This document shows positions 43,394-51,678 of a DNA stretch of 51,678 nucleotides, in pieces. Source of the DNA: an uncultured Bdellovibrionales bacterium (GTDB taxonomy: Bacteria; Bdellovibrionota; Bdellovibrionia; Bdellovibrionales; JAMPXM01); contig CALBDW010000176.1 in NCBI GenBank assembly GCA_937927435.1, positions 1-51,678 on the forward strand. Direction: 5' to 3'. The notes beneath the pieces were generated by a model. The model worked only from the letters and a program-made list of their open reading frames with translations, did no database searches and was not told the origin of the DNA. Position 1 is the stretch's first letter. Each line of letters begins with the position of its first letter. A program made the translations under genes and the position numbers.

Positions 43394-43752
43394 CAATCGG
43401 TCTCCTTGCTCGGCTCCGACTCTTTGAGCCTTTCTAAAGCAATTTCCCCCAAGGTTCGATAACCCTTCCGAGTGTTGCAATCTTTGCAAGAGACAACGAC
43501 GTTCTTTTTGTTGGTTTTACCTCCGCGGGAAATCGGAATCAGATGGTCCATCGTCAACTGTTCTTTCGGAAATCTCCCGCCGCAGTGGTAGCAAACGCCG
43601 CGGCCGATCTGCTGCTTCCACCAGGAGCCCTTCCTCAACTCCTGGGCCTTCCGGCGCTCGCGTTTGATATGTTCGGGATCGGCAAACTCGTAAAAAAGCA
43701 TCGTCCGCGGTTTTACCATACGGAAGCTCTTCCGGCCAGCTCTCATCGGCAT
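43393..43752 (-). CDS. HNH endonuclease family protein
   Basis: The 119-residue product contains an HNH fold with two zinc-binding CxxC pairs: CYHCGGRF and, after the catalytic DHLIPISRGG (H of HNH) and KKNVVVSCKDCN. This is the pattern of stand-alone HNH nucleases found in many bacteria. Start choice: ATG at 43752 with AGGGAGG about 8 bases upstream; a TTG at 43788 or an ATG at 43719 are alternatives. The function is unknown; restriction-like or DNA-processing roles are possible. Its stop overlaps the start of the secreted protein at 43393. Confidence 0.8.
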   Translation of the reverse strand: MPMRAGRKSFRMVKPRTMLFYEFADPEHIKRERRKAQELRKGSWWKQQIGRGVCYHCGGRFPKEQLTMDHLIPISRGGKTNKKNVVVSCKDCNTRKGYRTLGEIALERLKESEPSKETD

Positions 43753-43858
43753 CCCGCAACCCTCCCTTGCAATGGCCCTCAAGTTCAAATAGAAACAAAG
43801 CCGGCGATTCGCCCTAGTAAACCCTTAACTTGAAAGATTTTCCGAAAGAGAGCGGCTG

Positions 43859-44092
43859 ATGACTCCTGAACAGATCGAAGCCCGGCTTCGCCAAGCTTAT
43901 CCCGACGCCAAGATCGAGGTCGTGGACCTCACGGGCACTCAAGACCATTATCAAGTCGTCGTTGAGAGCGAAGTTTTCGAGAGCCTGTCGCGCCTTGAAA
44001 GACAACGCCACGTGATGAACGTCTTCAATGCCGAACTGAAAAGCGGCGAGGTGCACGCTCTCACGATTAAAGCCGTACCCAAATCCAAATGA
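43859..44092 (+). CDS. BolA family protein
   Basis: A 77-residue BolA-fold protein (class II KH-like), with VVDLTGTQDHYQVVV and the helix SRLERQRHVMNVF, followed by LKSGEVHALTIKA. BolA proteins form complexes with CGFS monothiol glutaredoxins that bind or transfer Fe-S clusters. The next gene, 16 bases downstream, is exactly such a glutaredoxin, so this is a BolA-Grx operon. GAGAG precedes the ATG. Confidence 0.93.
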   Translation: MTPEQIEARLRQAYPDAKIEVVDLTGTQDHYQVVVESEVFESLSRLERQRHVMNVFNAELKSGEVHALTIKAVPKSK

Positions 44093-44108
44093 TGCGGAGG
44101 AAGAAAAA

Positions 44109-44417
44109 ATGGCAGACGTGAAAGAGAGAATCGAAAAAATCCTGAACGAAAACAAAATCGTCCTCTTCATGAAAGGGACGCCGCAGTTCCCGATGTGCGG
44201 TTTCTCAGCCCGTGCCTGCGCCATCTTGCAGGAAGTGGGCGTTTCGTTTCACGCTGTCGATGTTCTTCAGGACCCGGAAATCCGTGAAGGGATCAAAGAA
44301 TACGGCAACTGGCCGACCCTCCCGCAACTGTACGTCAATAAGGAACTCATCGGCGGAAGTGACATCATGATGGAAATGTACGAAAGCGGCGAACTTCAAG
44401 AGGTTTTGAAGGTCTAA
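44109..44417 (+). CDS. grxD: Monothiol glutaredoxin, Grx4 type
   Basis: The 102-residue product has the CGFS active site (C30) within FMKGTPQFPMCGFS, the WPTLPQLYVN glutathione-binding loop and GGSDIMMEM. These proteins carry Fe-S clusters together with BolA. GGAGGAAG lies 5 bases before the ATG. It forms a two-gene unit with the BolA gene upstream and converges on the nitronate monooxygenase gene. Confidence 0.96.
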   Translation: MADVKERIEKILNENKIVLFMKGTPQFPMCGFSARACAILQEVGVSFHAVDVLQDPEIREGIKEYGNWPTLPQLYVNKELIGGSDIMMEMYESGELQEVLKV

Positions 44418-44418
44418 G

Positions 44419-45441
44419 TCACTTCGGCAACCCGTTCACCGCTTCGTAGTATTCGTCCACAAGTTTCTTGACGATTTCACGGCAGCTGAGAATGTCGTGG
44501 ACCAAACCGACGCTTTGGCCGGCGCTCCAAACGGTTTTCCACGTCGGCCGAACCGCCGCCTCCTCGAGCTGTTTCATTCCCAGGTAATGGATCAAGAGAT
44601 CGGCGTATCTCTTAGTTCTCTTGTTCTCCTTGAGAATTTTGAGCGGAAGCGGCAACTCCACCCCGAGCTTTTGCACATACGGTGTGTTAATCACCGCGGC
44701 CGGAGTTCCCGAGATCCGCGTCGTCATTACGATGTCCTCCGGCGTAGCTGAGACGACCGCGTTCTTATACGCTGGATCAACGGCCGCTTCTCTACTTGCG
44801 ATGAAGCGCGTTCCGACATGAACGCCCGAAGCACCGAGTGCCAATGCGGCGGCGACTTGGCGGCCGCTCGCAATACCGCCGGCTGCGATAACAGGAATCG
44901 AAAGCTTTTCCTTTAGCCACGTAACCAGCACTAATGGCGAAATCGGGCCCGCATGTCCGCCCGCGCCCCAACCGACCGCGACAACACCATCGGCGCCGAG
45001 GTCTTGAACTTTCAGCGCATGCGAAAGGTTCGTGACATCGCAAATCACCTTCGCGCCGTTGGCGTGGGCGTCGCGGATCACCTGGCCCGGGTTGCCGAGC
45101 GACGTAATGAAGAGATCGACGCCCTCATCCAGAGCGATACGCAAATCGTCGCCTTGCCTTAAATTGCTCTTGTTGACGATGATATTTACGCCGATCGGCT
45201 TTTTTGTCCTCCGGCGGATTTCCTTTAAAGCCTCCCGGTACGCTTCTAGCGGGCGGAAATTGAGCGCCGGAAAAGTTCCGACGCCCCCGGCCTCGCTGAT
45301 CTCGACCACCATATCGACGTTCGAAACCAGAAACATCGGGGCGCCGATGATCGGAACCTTGCAACCCATCATCCTGGTGAATTCTGTTTCAATACTCCGG
45401 ACTTCCGAAGAACCGGTGTTCTCGAGTCGGTCCTGGGCCAT
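44419..45441 (-). CDS. Nitronate monooxygenase/2-nitropropane dioxygenase family FMN protein
   Basis: FMN-dependent TIM-barrel protein (340 residues) of the NMO family. Visible are the N-terminal PIIGAPMFLVSN, the AEAGG-like EAGGVGTF, AVGWGAGGHAG near the centre, PVIAAGGIASGRQVAAALALGA and GVHVGTRFIASREA. Many family members oxidise nitronates or act as NADH:quinone reductases; the substrate cannot be assigned. GAGG lies 5 bases before the ATG. It appears to be monocistronic and converges on grxD, with 1 base between the stops. Confidence 0.87.
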   Translation of the reverse strand: MAQDRLENTGSSEVRSIETEFTRMMGCKVPIIGAPMFLVSNVDMVVEISEAGGVGTFPALNFRPLEAYREALKEIRRRTKKPIGVNIIVNKSNLRQGDDLRIALDEGVDLFITSLGNPGQVIRDAHANGAKVICDVTNLSHALKVQDLGADGVVAVGWGAGGHAGPISPLVLVTWLKEKLSIPVIAAGGIASGRQVAAALALGASGVHVGTRFIASREAAVDPAYKNAVVSATPEDIVMTTRISGTPAAVINTPYVQKLGVELPLPLKILKENKRTKRYADLLIHYLGMKQLEEAAVRPTWKTVWSAGQSVGLVHDILSCREIVKKLVDEYYEAVNGLPK

Positions 45442-45581
45442 CTCTACCTCGCCCGAATATTTCGATTTTCGATGTACTCACGTGGAAGTTCTGATGATAC
45501 CGTGATTCAAGAATCGGCGTCGAGCCGGCTTGCGCCCGATGCGCAAACCGGACAAAAGCCTATCCGACGAGGAGAATTTCT

Positions 45582-45764
45582 ATGCCCGTCAACATGGCGA
45601 AATGGGACCGGACCTTAAGAATGCTCATGGGCTCGGTCCTATTCGCATGGGCCGTGGCTGGCGGCCCGTGGTGGACCTACTTTGGCCTAGCTTTCCAAGC
45701 GATGGCCGCCTGGGGATTTTGCCCTCTCTACGCCGTTTTACGTATCGGCACCTTTAACTCCTGA
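45582..45764 (+). CDS. Small YgaP-type membrane protein (DUF2892)
   Basis: A 60-residue protein with two hydrophobic segments (about 12-28 and 31-48) and a conserved CPLY near the C-terminus, matching the YgaP-like transmembrane domain (DUF2892), which often accompanies rhodanese or sulphur-transfer proteins. GAGGAG precedes the ATG. No rhodanese domain is attached. Its function is unknown. Confidence 0.82.
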   Translation: MPVNMAKWDRTLRMLMGSVLFAWAVAGGPWWTYFGLAFQAMAAWGFCPLYAVLRIGTFNS

Positions 45765-45844
45765 TCTCGAGTTTTTCCCACTATTTCCGATAAGAAAGTG
45801 AACGGGTTGCCGTCATCTCCTCGCGCCCGTTCGAAGTGGGATTT

Positions 45845-46219
45845 ATGCGAATCTTGCTTGCTGAAGACGACCCCAATATCGCGACCGTGACCCAGCTCTG
45901 CCTGGAAAAAATCGGGGGGCACGAAGTCGTCGTCCGTCACGATGGGGAAGCCGCTTTCGATACGGCTTCGCGAGAACCTTTTGACCTCATCATTCTCGAC
46001 GGAATGATGCCGAAGAAAAACGGGCTCCAAGTCGCGATCGAGCTTCAAGCCTCCGGTGTCGTCGGGACTCCCATTATTTTCTTGAGCGCGAAAACCGAAG
46101 AGAGCGACATCGAAGAGTTTCTGAAAGTCGGCAGCGGCTATATCGCCAAGCCGTTCGACCCTCAAACGATCTGCGACCAAATCGATAAGATCCTCGGCAA
46201 GGACGGGAGCGGATCATGA
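45845..46219 (+). CDS. Stand-alone CheY-like response regulator
   Basis: The 124-residue product is a single receiver domain with acidic residues in LLAEDDP, phospho-acceptor D52 in IILDGMMP, the threonine/serine position in FLSAK and the lysine of IAKPF. The stop overlaps the start of the histidine kinase downstream by ATGA (46216-46219). The start is ATG at 45845; a GTG nine bases earlier is in frame. With no output domain it probably acts as a receiver in the phosphorelay with the kinase and the HPt protein encoded next. Confidence 0.92.
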   Translation: MRILLAEDDPNIATVTQLCLEKIGGHEVVVRHDGEAAFDTASREPFDLIILDGMMPKKNGLQVAIELQASGVVGTPIIFLSAKTEESDIEEFLKVGSGYIAKPFDPQTICDQIDKILGKDGSGS

Positions 46220-47595
46220 AGAGCGTTCGCTTGAAAGTCCATCTTGTTTTGTTCGGAACGCTGGCTGGAGTCCTAGCATTCGGCTACCGCTCGTACGAAC
46301 TCAAGAACGAGTTCGTCAGGCATCAGTCCGCCATGAACAAGAGCCTTGAAATCCAATCGACAGCCCTGACACTTTCGCAGCTTTCTAACGCAGCCCGCCT
46401 CCCCCAAAGCGAGTTTGACAAACTGAGAGAATGGCAGCGCGAAGTCACGTCTCCAGAAAGAAAGGACGCTCTCAGCAGCTTGACCTACGCCGTCAGCCGG
46501 AACAAGAAGGTGGACATCCAACGCACTAGCCTCGAAGTCGCGAAAGTTGAGAACCAATATTTCAACAAAACTAAGGCACAAAGCGAAGAACTGCTGTCCC
46601 AGATCGAGCGGTCGATCGCCTTGTCTCTCGGATGCGGAATCTTAGGCCTTCTCATCGTCGGCTATATCGTGCGCGCCCGCGTTTTCCGTCCGCTCGACCG
46701 GCTCTCAAGACGGATGAAGGACTTCCTTGTAGACCGCTACTCGTTCCAATTCTCCCATCCCGATGCAAGCGAGTTGGGAGAACTGCAGAGAACGTTCAAC
46801 TCGCTCGCTCAGCGCGTGATCAACTCGATGGACGAGCTCAAGGAGTTGAACCAGACGAAGTCGGAGTTTCTCAATATCGCAAGCCATGAGCTTCGTACGC
46901 CGTTAACGTCAATCAAGGGCAGCCTGAATTTGATCGCCAGCGGGGTTATGGGCGAACTGAATCCAGCATGTTCACGACTGGTGAAAATCGCCGAAACCGA
47001 AACCGACCGTTTGATCCGGCTCATTAACGACCTCCTCGATTTGGCGAAAATCGAAACCGGAAAGCTTCCGCTCGCACGAACGTGGCACTCATGGGACGCC
47101 GTGGTCGCCAAGACCGTTGAAGGCCTTTTGGGATTGGCTCATGAAACCGAAGTACGCATTAAAGCAGATCCGATCCCCGGCTTGGAGGTCTTTGTTGACC
47201 ACGACCGTCTTCAACAGATTTTGACGAATTTGATCTCGAACGCCCTCAAATTCAGCCCGAAAGGCGGCTGGGTTCACGTAACGGCGGAAATAACAGATTA
47301 TGGTCCCTTACTCGTTAAAGTGATCGACCAGGGTCCGGGGATCGCCCCCGAAGATTGCGATAAAGTCTTCCAACGCTTCCGCCAAGGCAACGCGCCCCAA
47401 CCTCAGAACGCGCTTTTGAAAGGGACAGGTCTTGGGCTGCCGATCGCCAAGGCCTTGGTCAATGAACACGGCGGCGAAATCGGAGTCGAAAGTGAGTTAG
47501 GAAAAGGCAGCATCTTCTGGTTCACGCTCCCCCAATGGCGGGACGAAGAGTCTTCGAGCGAGGACAGGAAGCCCAACAGCGAGAGGGTCGCATGA
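46216..47595 (+). CDS. Membrane histidine kinase (HAMP, HisKA, HATPase_c)
   Basis: The 459-residue product has two membrane helices (about 7-24 and 134-152) enclosing a periplasmic helical sensor of about 110 residues, a HAMP linker (about 153-206), the HisKA dimerisation domain with H224 in ASHELRTPL, and an ATPase domain with [17 protein letters not shown] and GTGLGL. It is translationally coupled to both the CheY-like gene and the HPt gene by ATGA overlaps. The ligand is unknown. Confidence 0.95.
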   Translation: MKSVRLKVHLVLFGTLAGVLAFGYRSYELKNEFVRHQSAMNKSLEIQSTALTLSQLSNAARLPQSEFDKLREWQREVTSPERKDALSSLTYAVSRNKKVDIQRTSLEVAKVENQYFNKTKAQSEELLSQIERSIALSLGCGILGLLIVGYIVRARVFRPLDRLSRRMKDFLVDRYSFQFSHPDASELGELQRTFNSLAQRVINSMDELKELNQTKSEFLNIASHELRTPLTSIKGSLNLIASGVMGELNPACSRLVKIAETETDRLIRLINDLLDLAKIETGKLPLARTWHSWDAVVAKTVEGLLGLAHETEVRIKADPIPGLEVFVDHDRLQQILTNLISNALKFSPKGGWVHVTAEITDYGPLLVKVIDQGPGIAPEDCDKVFQRFRQGNAPQPQNALLKGTGLGLPIAKALVNEHGGEIGVESELGKGSIFWFTLPQWRDEESSSEDRKPNSERVA

Positions 47596-47957
47596 GCATT
47601 AAAGCCATCCTTGCTGAACTGCAAAAAGACTATGTCGCTTCCATACCCCACAAAATTGCGACCATCTCTGAATACTGGCGCACCCAAAAACTCGAAGACT
47701 TACAAACCGAGTATCACAAACTCAAAGGCACCGGACGCACGTACGGCTTGCCCGAAGTCACACAACTCGGCGAGGCGCTCGAAGCCCTCTGTATTTCCGG
47801 TAGCTCCTCTCTTCCCATAGCTGTCCCGCTTTCAATAAACGTTCTTGAGCGGATTCGTGCCCACCGAGAACTCGGCACACAAATCAATCTCGAAGAAGAC
47901 CGCGACTTTCAGGTCATCATCGAGTTGGTCATGAGCGAAGAATCGCAAAAAAAATAA
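47592..47957 (+). CDS. Stand-alone HPt phosphotransfer protein
   Basis: The 121-residue product has the HPt signature [15 protein letters not shown] with phospho-accepting H42 and the glycine-rich turn. GAGAGGG precedes the ATG at 47592, which overlaps the kinase stop by ATGA. It should pass phosphate between the receiver domains of a multistep relay. The kinase here lacks its own receiver, so the CheY-like protein encoded first (45845) is the plausible partner. Confidence 0.87.
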   Translation: MSIKAILAELQKDYVASIPHKIATISEYWRTQKLEDLQTEYHKLKGTGRTYGLPEVTQLGEALEALCISGSSSLPIAVPLSINVLERIRAHRELGTQINLEEDRDFQVIIELVMSEESQKK

Positions 47958-48020
47958 GATCTTTCGCTTCACCTTCGGGGGCCTCTTGACCGCCGCGAAA
48001 CGGGCACCCTACGATAAGGC

Positions 48021-49418
48021 ATGCGAACAGAACAAGCCGCATTTTTGGCCGAACTTAAGAACATCCTCCCTGAAAGCCAAATCGTCACTGATCCCGATAC
48101 CCTGCAAAATTACGGGAGCGACTGGACGAAACATTACGATATCCGAGCGGGAGCCGTATTATTCCCGCAAAGTACGGAACAAGTGGCGGCCATCGTGCGA
48201 TTGGCGCGTGCCAAAAAGGTGGCTCTGATTCCGTCAGGTGGACGCACGGGCTTAAGCGGCGGCGCCTGCGCCTTAAACGGCGAAGTCGTGGTGAGCCTCG
48301 AAAAGATGAACCGGATCCTCGATTTCAATCCTATCGATCGGACGGTTACCTGCGAAGCTGGTGTTGTGACGGAAGCGCTTCAGAACTACGTGCGCGACCA
48401 AGGCTTTTACTTCCCGGTCGACTTCGCCTCGCGGGGCTCAAGCCAGATCGGCGGCAATATCGCGACAAACGCCGGCGGAATCAAAGTCATCCGTTACGGT
48501 AATTTCCGCGAATGGGTCGGCGGCTTGAAAGTCGTCACAGGTCGCGGTGACGTATTGGAGTTAAATCGCTCCCTCATAAAAAACAACACGGGGTTCGACC
48601 TTCGCCACCTCTTCATCGGAAGCGAAGGCACTCTCGGTTTCATCACTGAAGCCACGTTGCGCTTCACTGCTCCGACGAAGCCGCTCAGCGTTCTCACCCT
48701 CGGAGTCCCCGACCTCGACGCCGTGATGAAAGTTTTCCGGGCGTTCCGCGACGGCGTGGAGCTCATGGCGTTCGAGTTTTTCTCGGAACTCGCGTTGAAA
48801 TACGTCATGAAAAGTACCGGTCTTCCCCGGCCGTTCGCGACTGAGACCCCCTACTACTTGATCGTCGAAGTCGAGCAAACGGACGACAACACCCAAGAGC
48901 GCACGCTCGAAATCTTCCAATCGTGCCTAGAGAGCAATTGGGTTCTTGACGGCGCCGTCGCCCAAAGCGAAACGCAGGCGCGCGATTTCTGGCGCCTGCG
49001 CGAAGACATTTCCGAAGCGACGGCGCCCTACATGCCGTACAAAAACGATATCTCGGTCACAATCTCGAAAGTACCGGAGTTCCTACGCGAAACGGATGCC
49101 GTGTTCAGGAGGCACTACCCGGACTTCGAAGTCGTGTGGTTCGGGCACATCGGCGACGGCAATATGCATGTGAATATCCTGAAACCCGAAGGCATGAGTC
49201 GTGATACCTTTGTCGAGCGCTGCAAGAAGGTCGATGAGATCCTGTTCGACGTGATTCAAAAGTTGGGCGGCTCGGTTTCGGCCGAACACGGAGTCGGACT
49301 CGTGAAGAAGCCGTTCCTCCACTACACGCGCGATCCCGCCGAAATCGAGCTGATGAAAGGCATCAAGACTGTTTTCGATCCGGACGGGATCATGAACCCG
49401 GGAAAAATCTTCGATTAA
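48021..49418 (+). CDS. FAD-linked oxidase, D-2-hydroxyacid dehydrogenase type (GlcD/D2HGDH-like)
   Basis: The 465-residue product has an FAD-binding PCMH domain (about 38-215) with PSGGRTGLSGGA and GGNIATNAGGIK, and a C-terminal FAD-oxidase domain with the metal-binding WFGHIGDGNMHVN and SAEHGVG motifs. This set is shared by glycolate oxidase GlcD, D-lactate dehydrogenase and D-2-hydroxyglutarate dehydrogenase. Its stop overlaps that of convergent serA via TTAA (49415-49418). SerA enzymes of several bacteria also make D-2-hydroxyglutarate, so a D-2-hydroxyglutarate dehydrogenase role is an attractive inference but not proven. Confidence 0.85.
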   Translation: MRTEQAAFLAELKNILPESQIVTDPDTLQNYGSDWTKHYDIRAGAVLFPQSTEQVAAIVRLARAKKVALIPSGGRTGLSGGACALNGEVVVSLEKMNRILDFNPIDRTVTCEAGVVTEALQNYVRDQGFYFPVDFASRGSSQIGGNIATNAGGIKVIRYGNFREWVGGLKVVTGRGDVLELNRSLIKNNTGFDLRHLFIGSEGTLGFITEATLRFTAPTKPLSVLTLGVPDLDAVMKVFRAFRDGVELMAFEFFSELALKYVMKSTGLPRPFATETPYYLIVEVEQTDDNTQERTLEIFQSCLESNWVLDGAVAQSETQARDFWRLREDISEATAPYMPYKNDISVTISKVPEFLRETDAVFRRHYPDFEVVWFGHIGDGNMHVNILKPEGMSRDTFVERCKKVDEILFDVIQKLGGSVSAEHGVGLVKKPFLHYTRDPAEIELMKGIKTVFDPDGIMNPGKIFD

Positions 49419-50638
49419 AAAACGACCCGCGTCTTGATACTGGTTTTCAGCTTCGAGATGCGCTCGGCCACCTCAGTCGCCTCAGCCTTTTCCAAGTCCA
49501 TTACGAGGTAACCGATGTGAGGATCGGTCGCCAGCGCTTGCGCCTGGATATTGGCGCCGACTTCCGAAACGATCCCGTTGATATCGCCGAGAACGCCCGG
49601 AACATTCTTGTGAACGTTGATGATGCGCTGGCAACCCGGATGCAAGACAGGAAGATCGACATTCGGAAAGTTCACCGCGCCTCGCGTGCTACCCGTCCGC
49701 AGAAAACTGATAAAACTCTGTGCAACTTCGGCGCCGATCGCTTCTTGTGCCTCCATCGTGCTTCCACCAATGTGCGGAGTCAAAATGACGTTTGGCAGCC
49801 CCTGGAGCTCGCAAACGAATTCCTCTTTATTGCTCGACGGCTCGTTCGGGAAAACATCGATCGCCGCGCCCGCCAAATGTTTCTCGCGAATCGCTTTGGC
49901 GAGCGCCGAAATATCGACGACGGTTCCCCGACTTGCGTTGATAAGGTGCGCCCCCTTCCGCATGCGCGCCAACTGTTTCTCTCCGATCATTCCGCGGGTG
50001 TGTTCGGTGTCAGGCACATGCAGGCTCACAAAATCCGCGTTTTCCAATAGTTCATCCAATGAACGACAGGGCCGCGAGTTCCCGAGCGGAAGCTTCTTCA
50101 CGATGTCGTAGTAGATGACACGCATCCCGAAAGCTTCCGCGAGCACCGCCACCTGACTTCCGATGTGCCCGTAACCGACTATCCCTAGCGTTTTGCCGCG
50201 GACCTCATGCGACCCTTCGGCCGATTTCAACCACTCGCCTCGATGCGCCTTCGTATTCCGATCGCCGAGCTGCCTTGAGAGAGCGACGATCTCGGCCATC
50301 ACCAATTCAGCCACGCTGCGCGTATTGCTGTAGGGCGCGTTGAAAACCGGAACGCCCGCGGCATTGGCCGCAGCGATGTCAATCTGATCGGTGCCGATAC
50401 AAAAAGCGCCGATAACCATGACATGCGGGTTTTCGACGATGATCGAACTCGGGATGCGGGTTTTCGAGCGGATTCCGATCGCGTCACACTCTTTGATCCA
50501 TTCTCTGAGTTCAGCTTCACTGGGCGAGTGTTTTTCAAGCCGTACGGTAAACCCTTCACGCTCCAATATCTCTTTCGCAGTCGGATGAATGCCTTCAAGC
50601 AATAGAATTCGTGGAGCGCGACTTCCCGGCTGGGTCAT
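49415..50638 (-). CDS. serA: D-3-phosphoglycerate dehydrogenase
   Basis: First enzyme of serine synthesis from 3-phosphoglycerate. The 407-residue product has substrate-binding and NAD-binding domains (GIVGYGHIGSQVAVLAEAFG, NASRGTVVDI, catalytic H in TPHIGGST) and a C-terminal ACT domain (about 335-407) of the E. coli type that binds serine for feedback inhibition. ATG at 50638 has AGGAG upstream. The gene is convergent with the FAD oxidase and divergent from the sigma-54 regulator. Confidence 0.94.
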   Translation of the reverse strand: MTQPGSRAPRILLLEGIHPTAKEILEREGFTVRLEKHSPSEAELREWIKECDAIGIRSKTRIPSSIIVENPHVMVIGAFCIGTDQIDIAAANAAGVPVFNAPYSNTRSVAELVMAEIVALSRQLGDRNTKAHRGEWLKSAEGSHEVRGKTLGIVGYGHIGSQVAVLAEAFGMRVIYYDIVKKLPLGNSRPCRSLDELLENADFVSLHVPDTEHTRGMIGEKQLARMRKGAHLINASRGTVVDISALAKAIREKHLAGAAIDVFPNEPSSNKEEFVCELQGLPNVILTPHIGGSTMEAQEAIGAEVAQSFISFLRTGSTRGAVNFPNVDLPVLHPGCQRIINVHKNVPGVLGDINGIVSEVGANIQAQALATDPHIGYLVMDLEKAEATEVAERISKLKTSIKTRVVF

Positions 50639-50760
50639 TCCTGTTTCTCCTGGTGCGTTGATCGGCAACCGCTACTTTGCCATTTGCTCCAGATATTGTC
50701 ACAGTGATGTTCACATGAATAGGATAAAGACTCACTGGAAAATTTCAGCGGGGAGGTTTT

Positions 50761-51678
50761 GTGGGCGAAAACAACCTCAGACTCCTCGTCGTCGATGACG
50801 ACGATTTGGTCGCAGCCGGCGTGCGAATGGCGTTACCAGACCATTGGCGAATGGTTCATAGTGCCAGTCCCAATACGATTCCCGACGGCCCTTTTGCCGC
50901 CGCGCTAGTCGACATCCATTTGAGCGGCGACAAGAACAAGACGGAAGGTATCCGCCTGATTTCCCGCCTGGCCGAAAAAGATCCTCATCTTGAGATCATC
51001 GCAATGTCGGGCAATCTCGACCGGGAATTAATGGAAGCCTGTCTGAAGGCCGGCGCCTCGCGGTTTCTCGCCAAACCTCTCGCTCCGGATGAGTTCTTGC
51101 TCACTTTAGATAAAATCGAGGCCCTTCATCTCCTACGCGGCGCCTCATCGCGTTTGGCTCCGGGTAAAGTCCACTGGATCGGTTCGAGTGCGGCGTCCAA
51201 AGAAGTTCAGCGGAGGATCGCCGCCTTGAAAGGCGAACCAGGCCCCATTCTTCTTGAAGGAGAGTCCGGAACAGGCAAAGAAGTCGCGGCGCAACTCCTG
51301 CATGCGCAAGAAGGCGGCAATCGTCCCTTCGTAAGCGTCAACCTCGCAGCTCTTCCCGAAAACGTTTTCGAATCAGAATTCTTCGGTCATGTGCGGGGAG
51401 CCTTCACGGGCGCCGATCAAAACAAAATGGGCCTCGCGGAAGCGGCTCACGGCGGCGACCTCTTTCTCGATGAAGTCGAGGCTTTGCCGCTTTCTCAACA
51501 AGCGAAACTTCTCCGGTTTCTCGAGAACGGCGAAGTCCGCAGAGTCGGAGCCAAAGATTCAATCCGTGTGCACGTACGGGTCATCAGCGCCACCAACCAG
51601 AATCTCGAAGCTCTCGTTAAAGAAGGAAAGTTCCGCGAAGACCTCCTGTGGCGCCTCAACGGGCGAAAAATTCTTTTG
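50761..51678 (+). CDS. Sigma-54-dependent response regulator (NtrC family), 3' end outside window
   Basis: The open frame runs from a GTG at 50761 (GGGGAGG 5 bases upstream) to the window edge, giving 306 residues. It has an N-terminal receiver (about 5-120) with VVDDDD and D51 in LVDIHL, K105 in LAKPL, then an AAA+ domain with Walker A EGESGTGKE (about 166-174), the sigma-54-contact GAFTGA (213-218) and Walker B GGDLFLDEVE. The C-terminal helix-turn-helix lies outside. It activates sigma-54 promoters when phosphorylated; it may be served by the kinase relay encoded 3 kb upstream or by an unseen kinase. Confidence 0.94.
   Translation, partial: MGENNLRLLVVDDDDLVAAGVRMALPDHWRMVHSASPNTIPDGPFAAALVDIHLSGDKNKTEGIRLISRLAEKDPHLEIIAMSGNLDRELMEACLKAGASRFLAKPLAPDEFLLTLDKIEALHLLRGASSRLAPGKVHWIGSSAASKEVQRRIAALKGEPGPILLEGESGTGKEVAAQLLHAQEGGNRPFVSVNLAALPENVFESEFFGHVRGAFTGADQNKMGLAEAAHGGDLFLDEVEALPLSQQAKLLRFLENGEVRRVGAKDSIRVHVRVISATNQNLEALVKEGKFREDLLWRLNGRKILL

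Overview
The window is about 52 kb of densely packed bacterial chromosome with roughly balanced to moderately high GC. It holds about 50 protein genes, no rRNA, tRNA, CRISPR array, insertion sequence or prophage. Several traits point to the Bdellovibrionota (Bdellovibrio-like 'delta' bacteria) or a close relative: a secreted phage-fibre-like protein with a C-terminal S74 chaperone domain, a RomR-like response regulator, many small secreted proteins of unknown family, a GYF_2-PilZ protein, a mitochondrial-type aconitase, and a bacterial topoisomerase VI. The taxonomic call is inference; no marker rRNA is present.

Layout, left to right. 1-2809 (+): the classic prs-rplY-pth-ychF translation cluster (prs cut by the window edge). 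2822-9097 (-): a lytic transglycosylase followed by oppA-oppB-oppC without the ATPases. 9177-10583 (+): radA. 10637-15857: a mixed stretch with a secreted unknown, the GYF_2-PilZ protein, glpK, a PlsC-type acyltransferase, a prepilin-like protein, TlpA and a small cytosolic unknown. 16081-20573: hutI, a secreted S1 protease, an HELMH-containing lipoprotein and a small periplasmic unknown. 20637-27322 (-): lptG-def-fmt-rpe-hutH-hutU, in which def, fmt, rpe, hutH and hutU form one tight run, so histidine degradation appears joined to core housekeeping genes. 27421-31359 (+): RomR-like regulator, nadC, birA, a thioredoxin-fold protein and a membrane-anchored GyrI-like protein. 31407-37728: a secreted unknown, aconitase, a secreted EEP-family hydrolase and the fibre/adhesin. 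38064-42191: trpS, then topoisomerase VI A and B (minus). 42485-45764: FKBP isomerase, a secreted unknown plus HNH nuclease, the BolA-Grx4 pair, a nitronate monooxygenase and a YgaP-type membrane peptide. 45845-47957 (+): a translationally coupled phosphorelay (receiver, histidine kinase, HPt). 48021-50638: a D-2-hydroxyacid dehydrogenase convergent with serA. 50761-end (+): a sigma-54-dependent NtrC-type regulator cut by the window edge.

The strongest oddity is in topoisomerase VI subunit B. The GHKL ATPase half (41487-42191) and the H2TH/transducer half (40290-41471) lie in the same reading frame and are separated by one in-frame TAA at 41487-41489, right at the domain boundary. The conserved PHP motif continues after the stop. 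This is a nonsense mutation, an assembly error, a true gene split or a readthrough site, and it matters because subunit A next door looks intact.

Other points of interest are the putative trimeric fibre adhesin, the murein-hydrolase/oligopeptide-permease operon lacking OppD/OppF, a receiver protein whose predicted promoter implies a leaderless mRNA, and the serA/D-2-hydroxyglutarate-dehydrogenase-like pair whose stop codons interlock.
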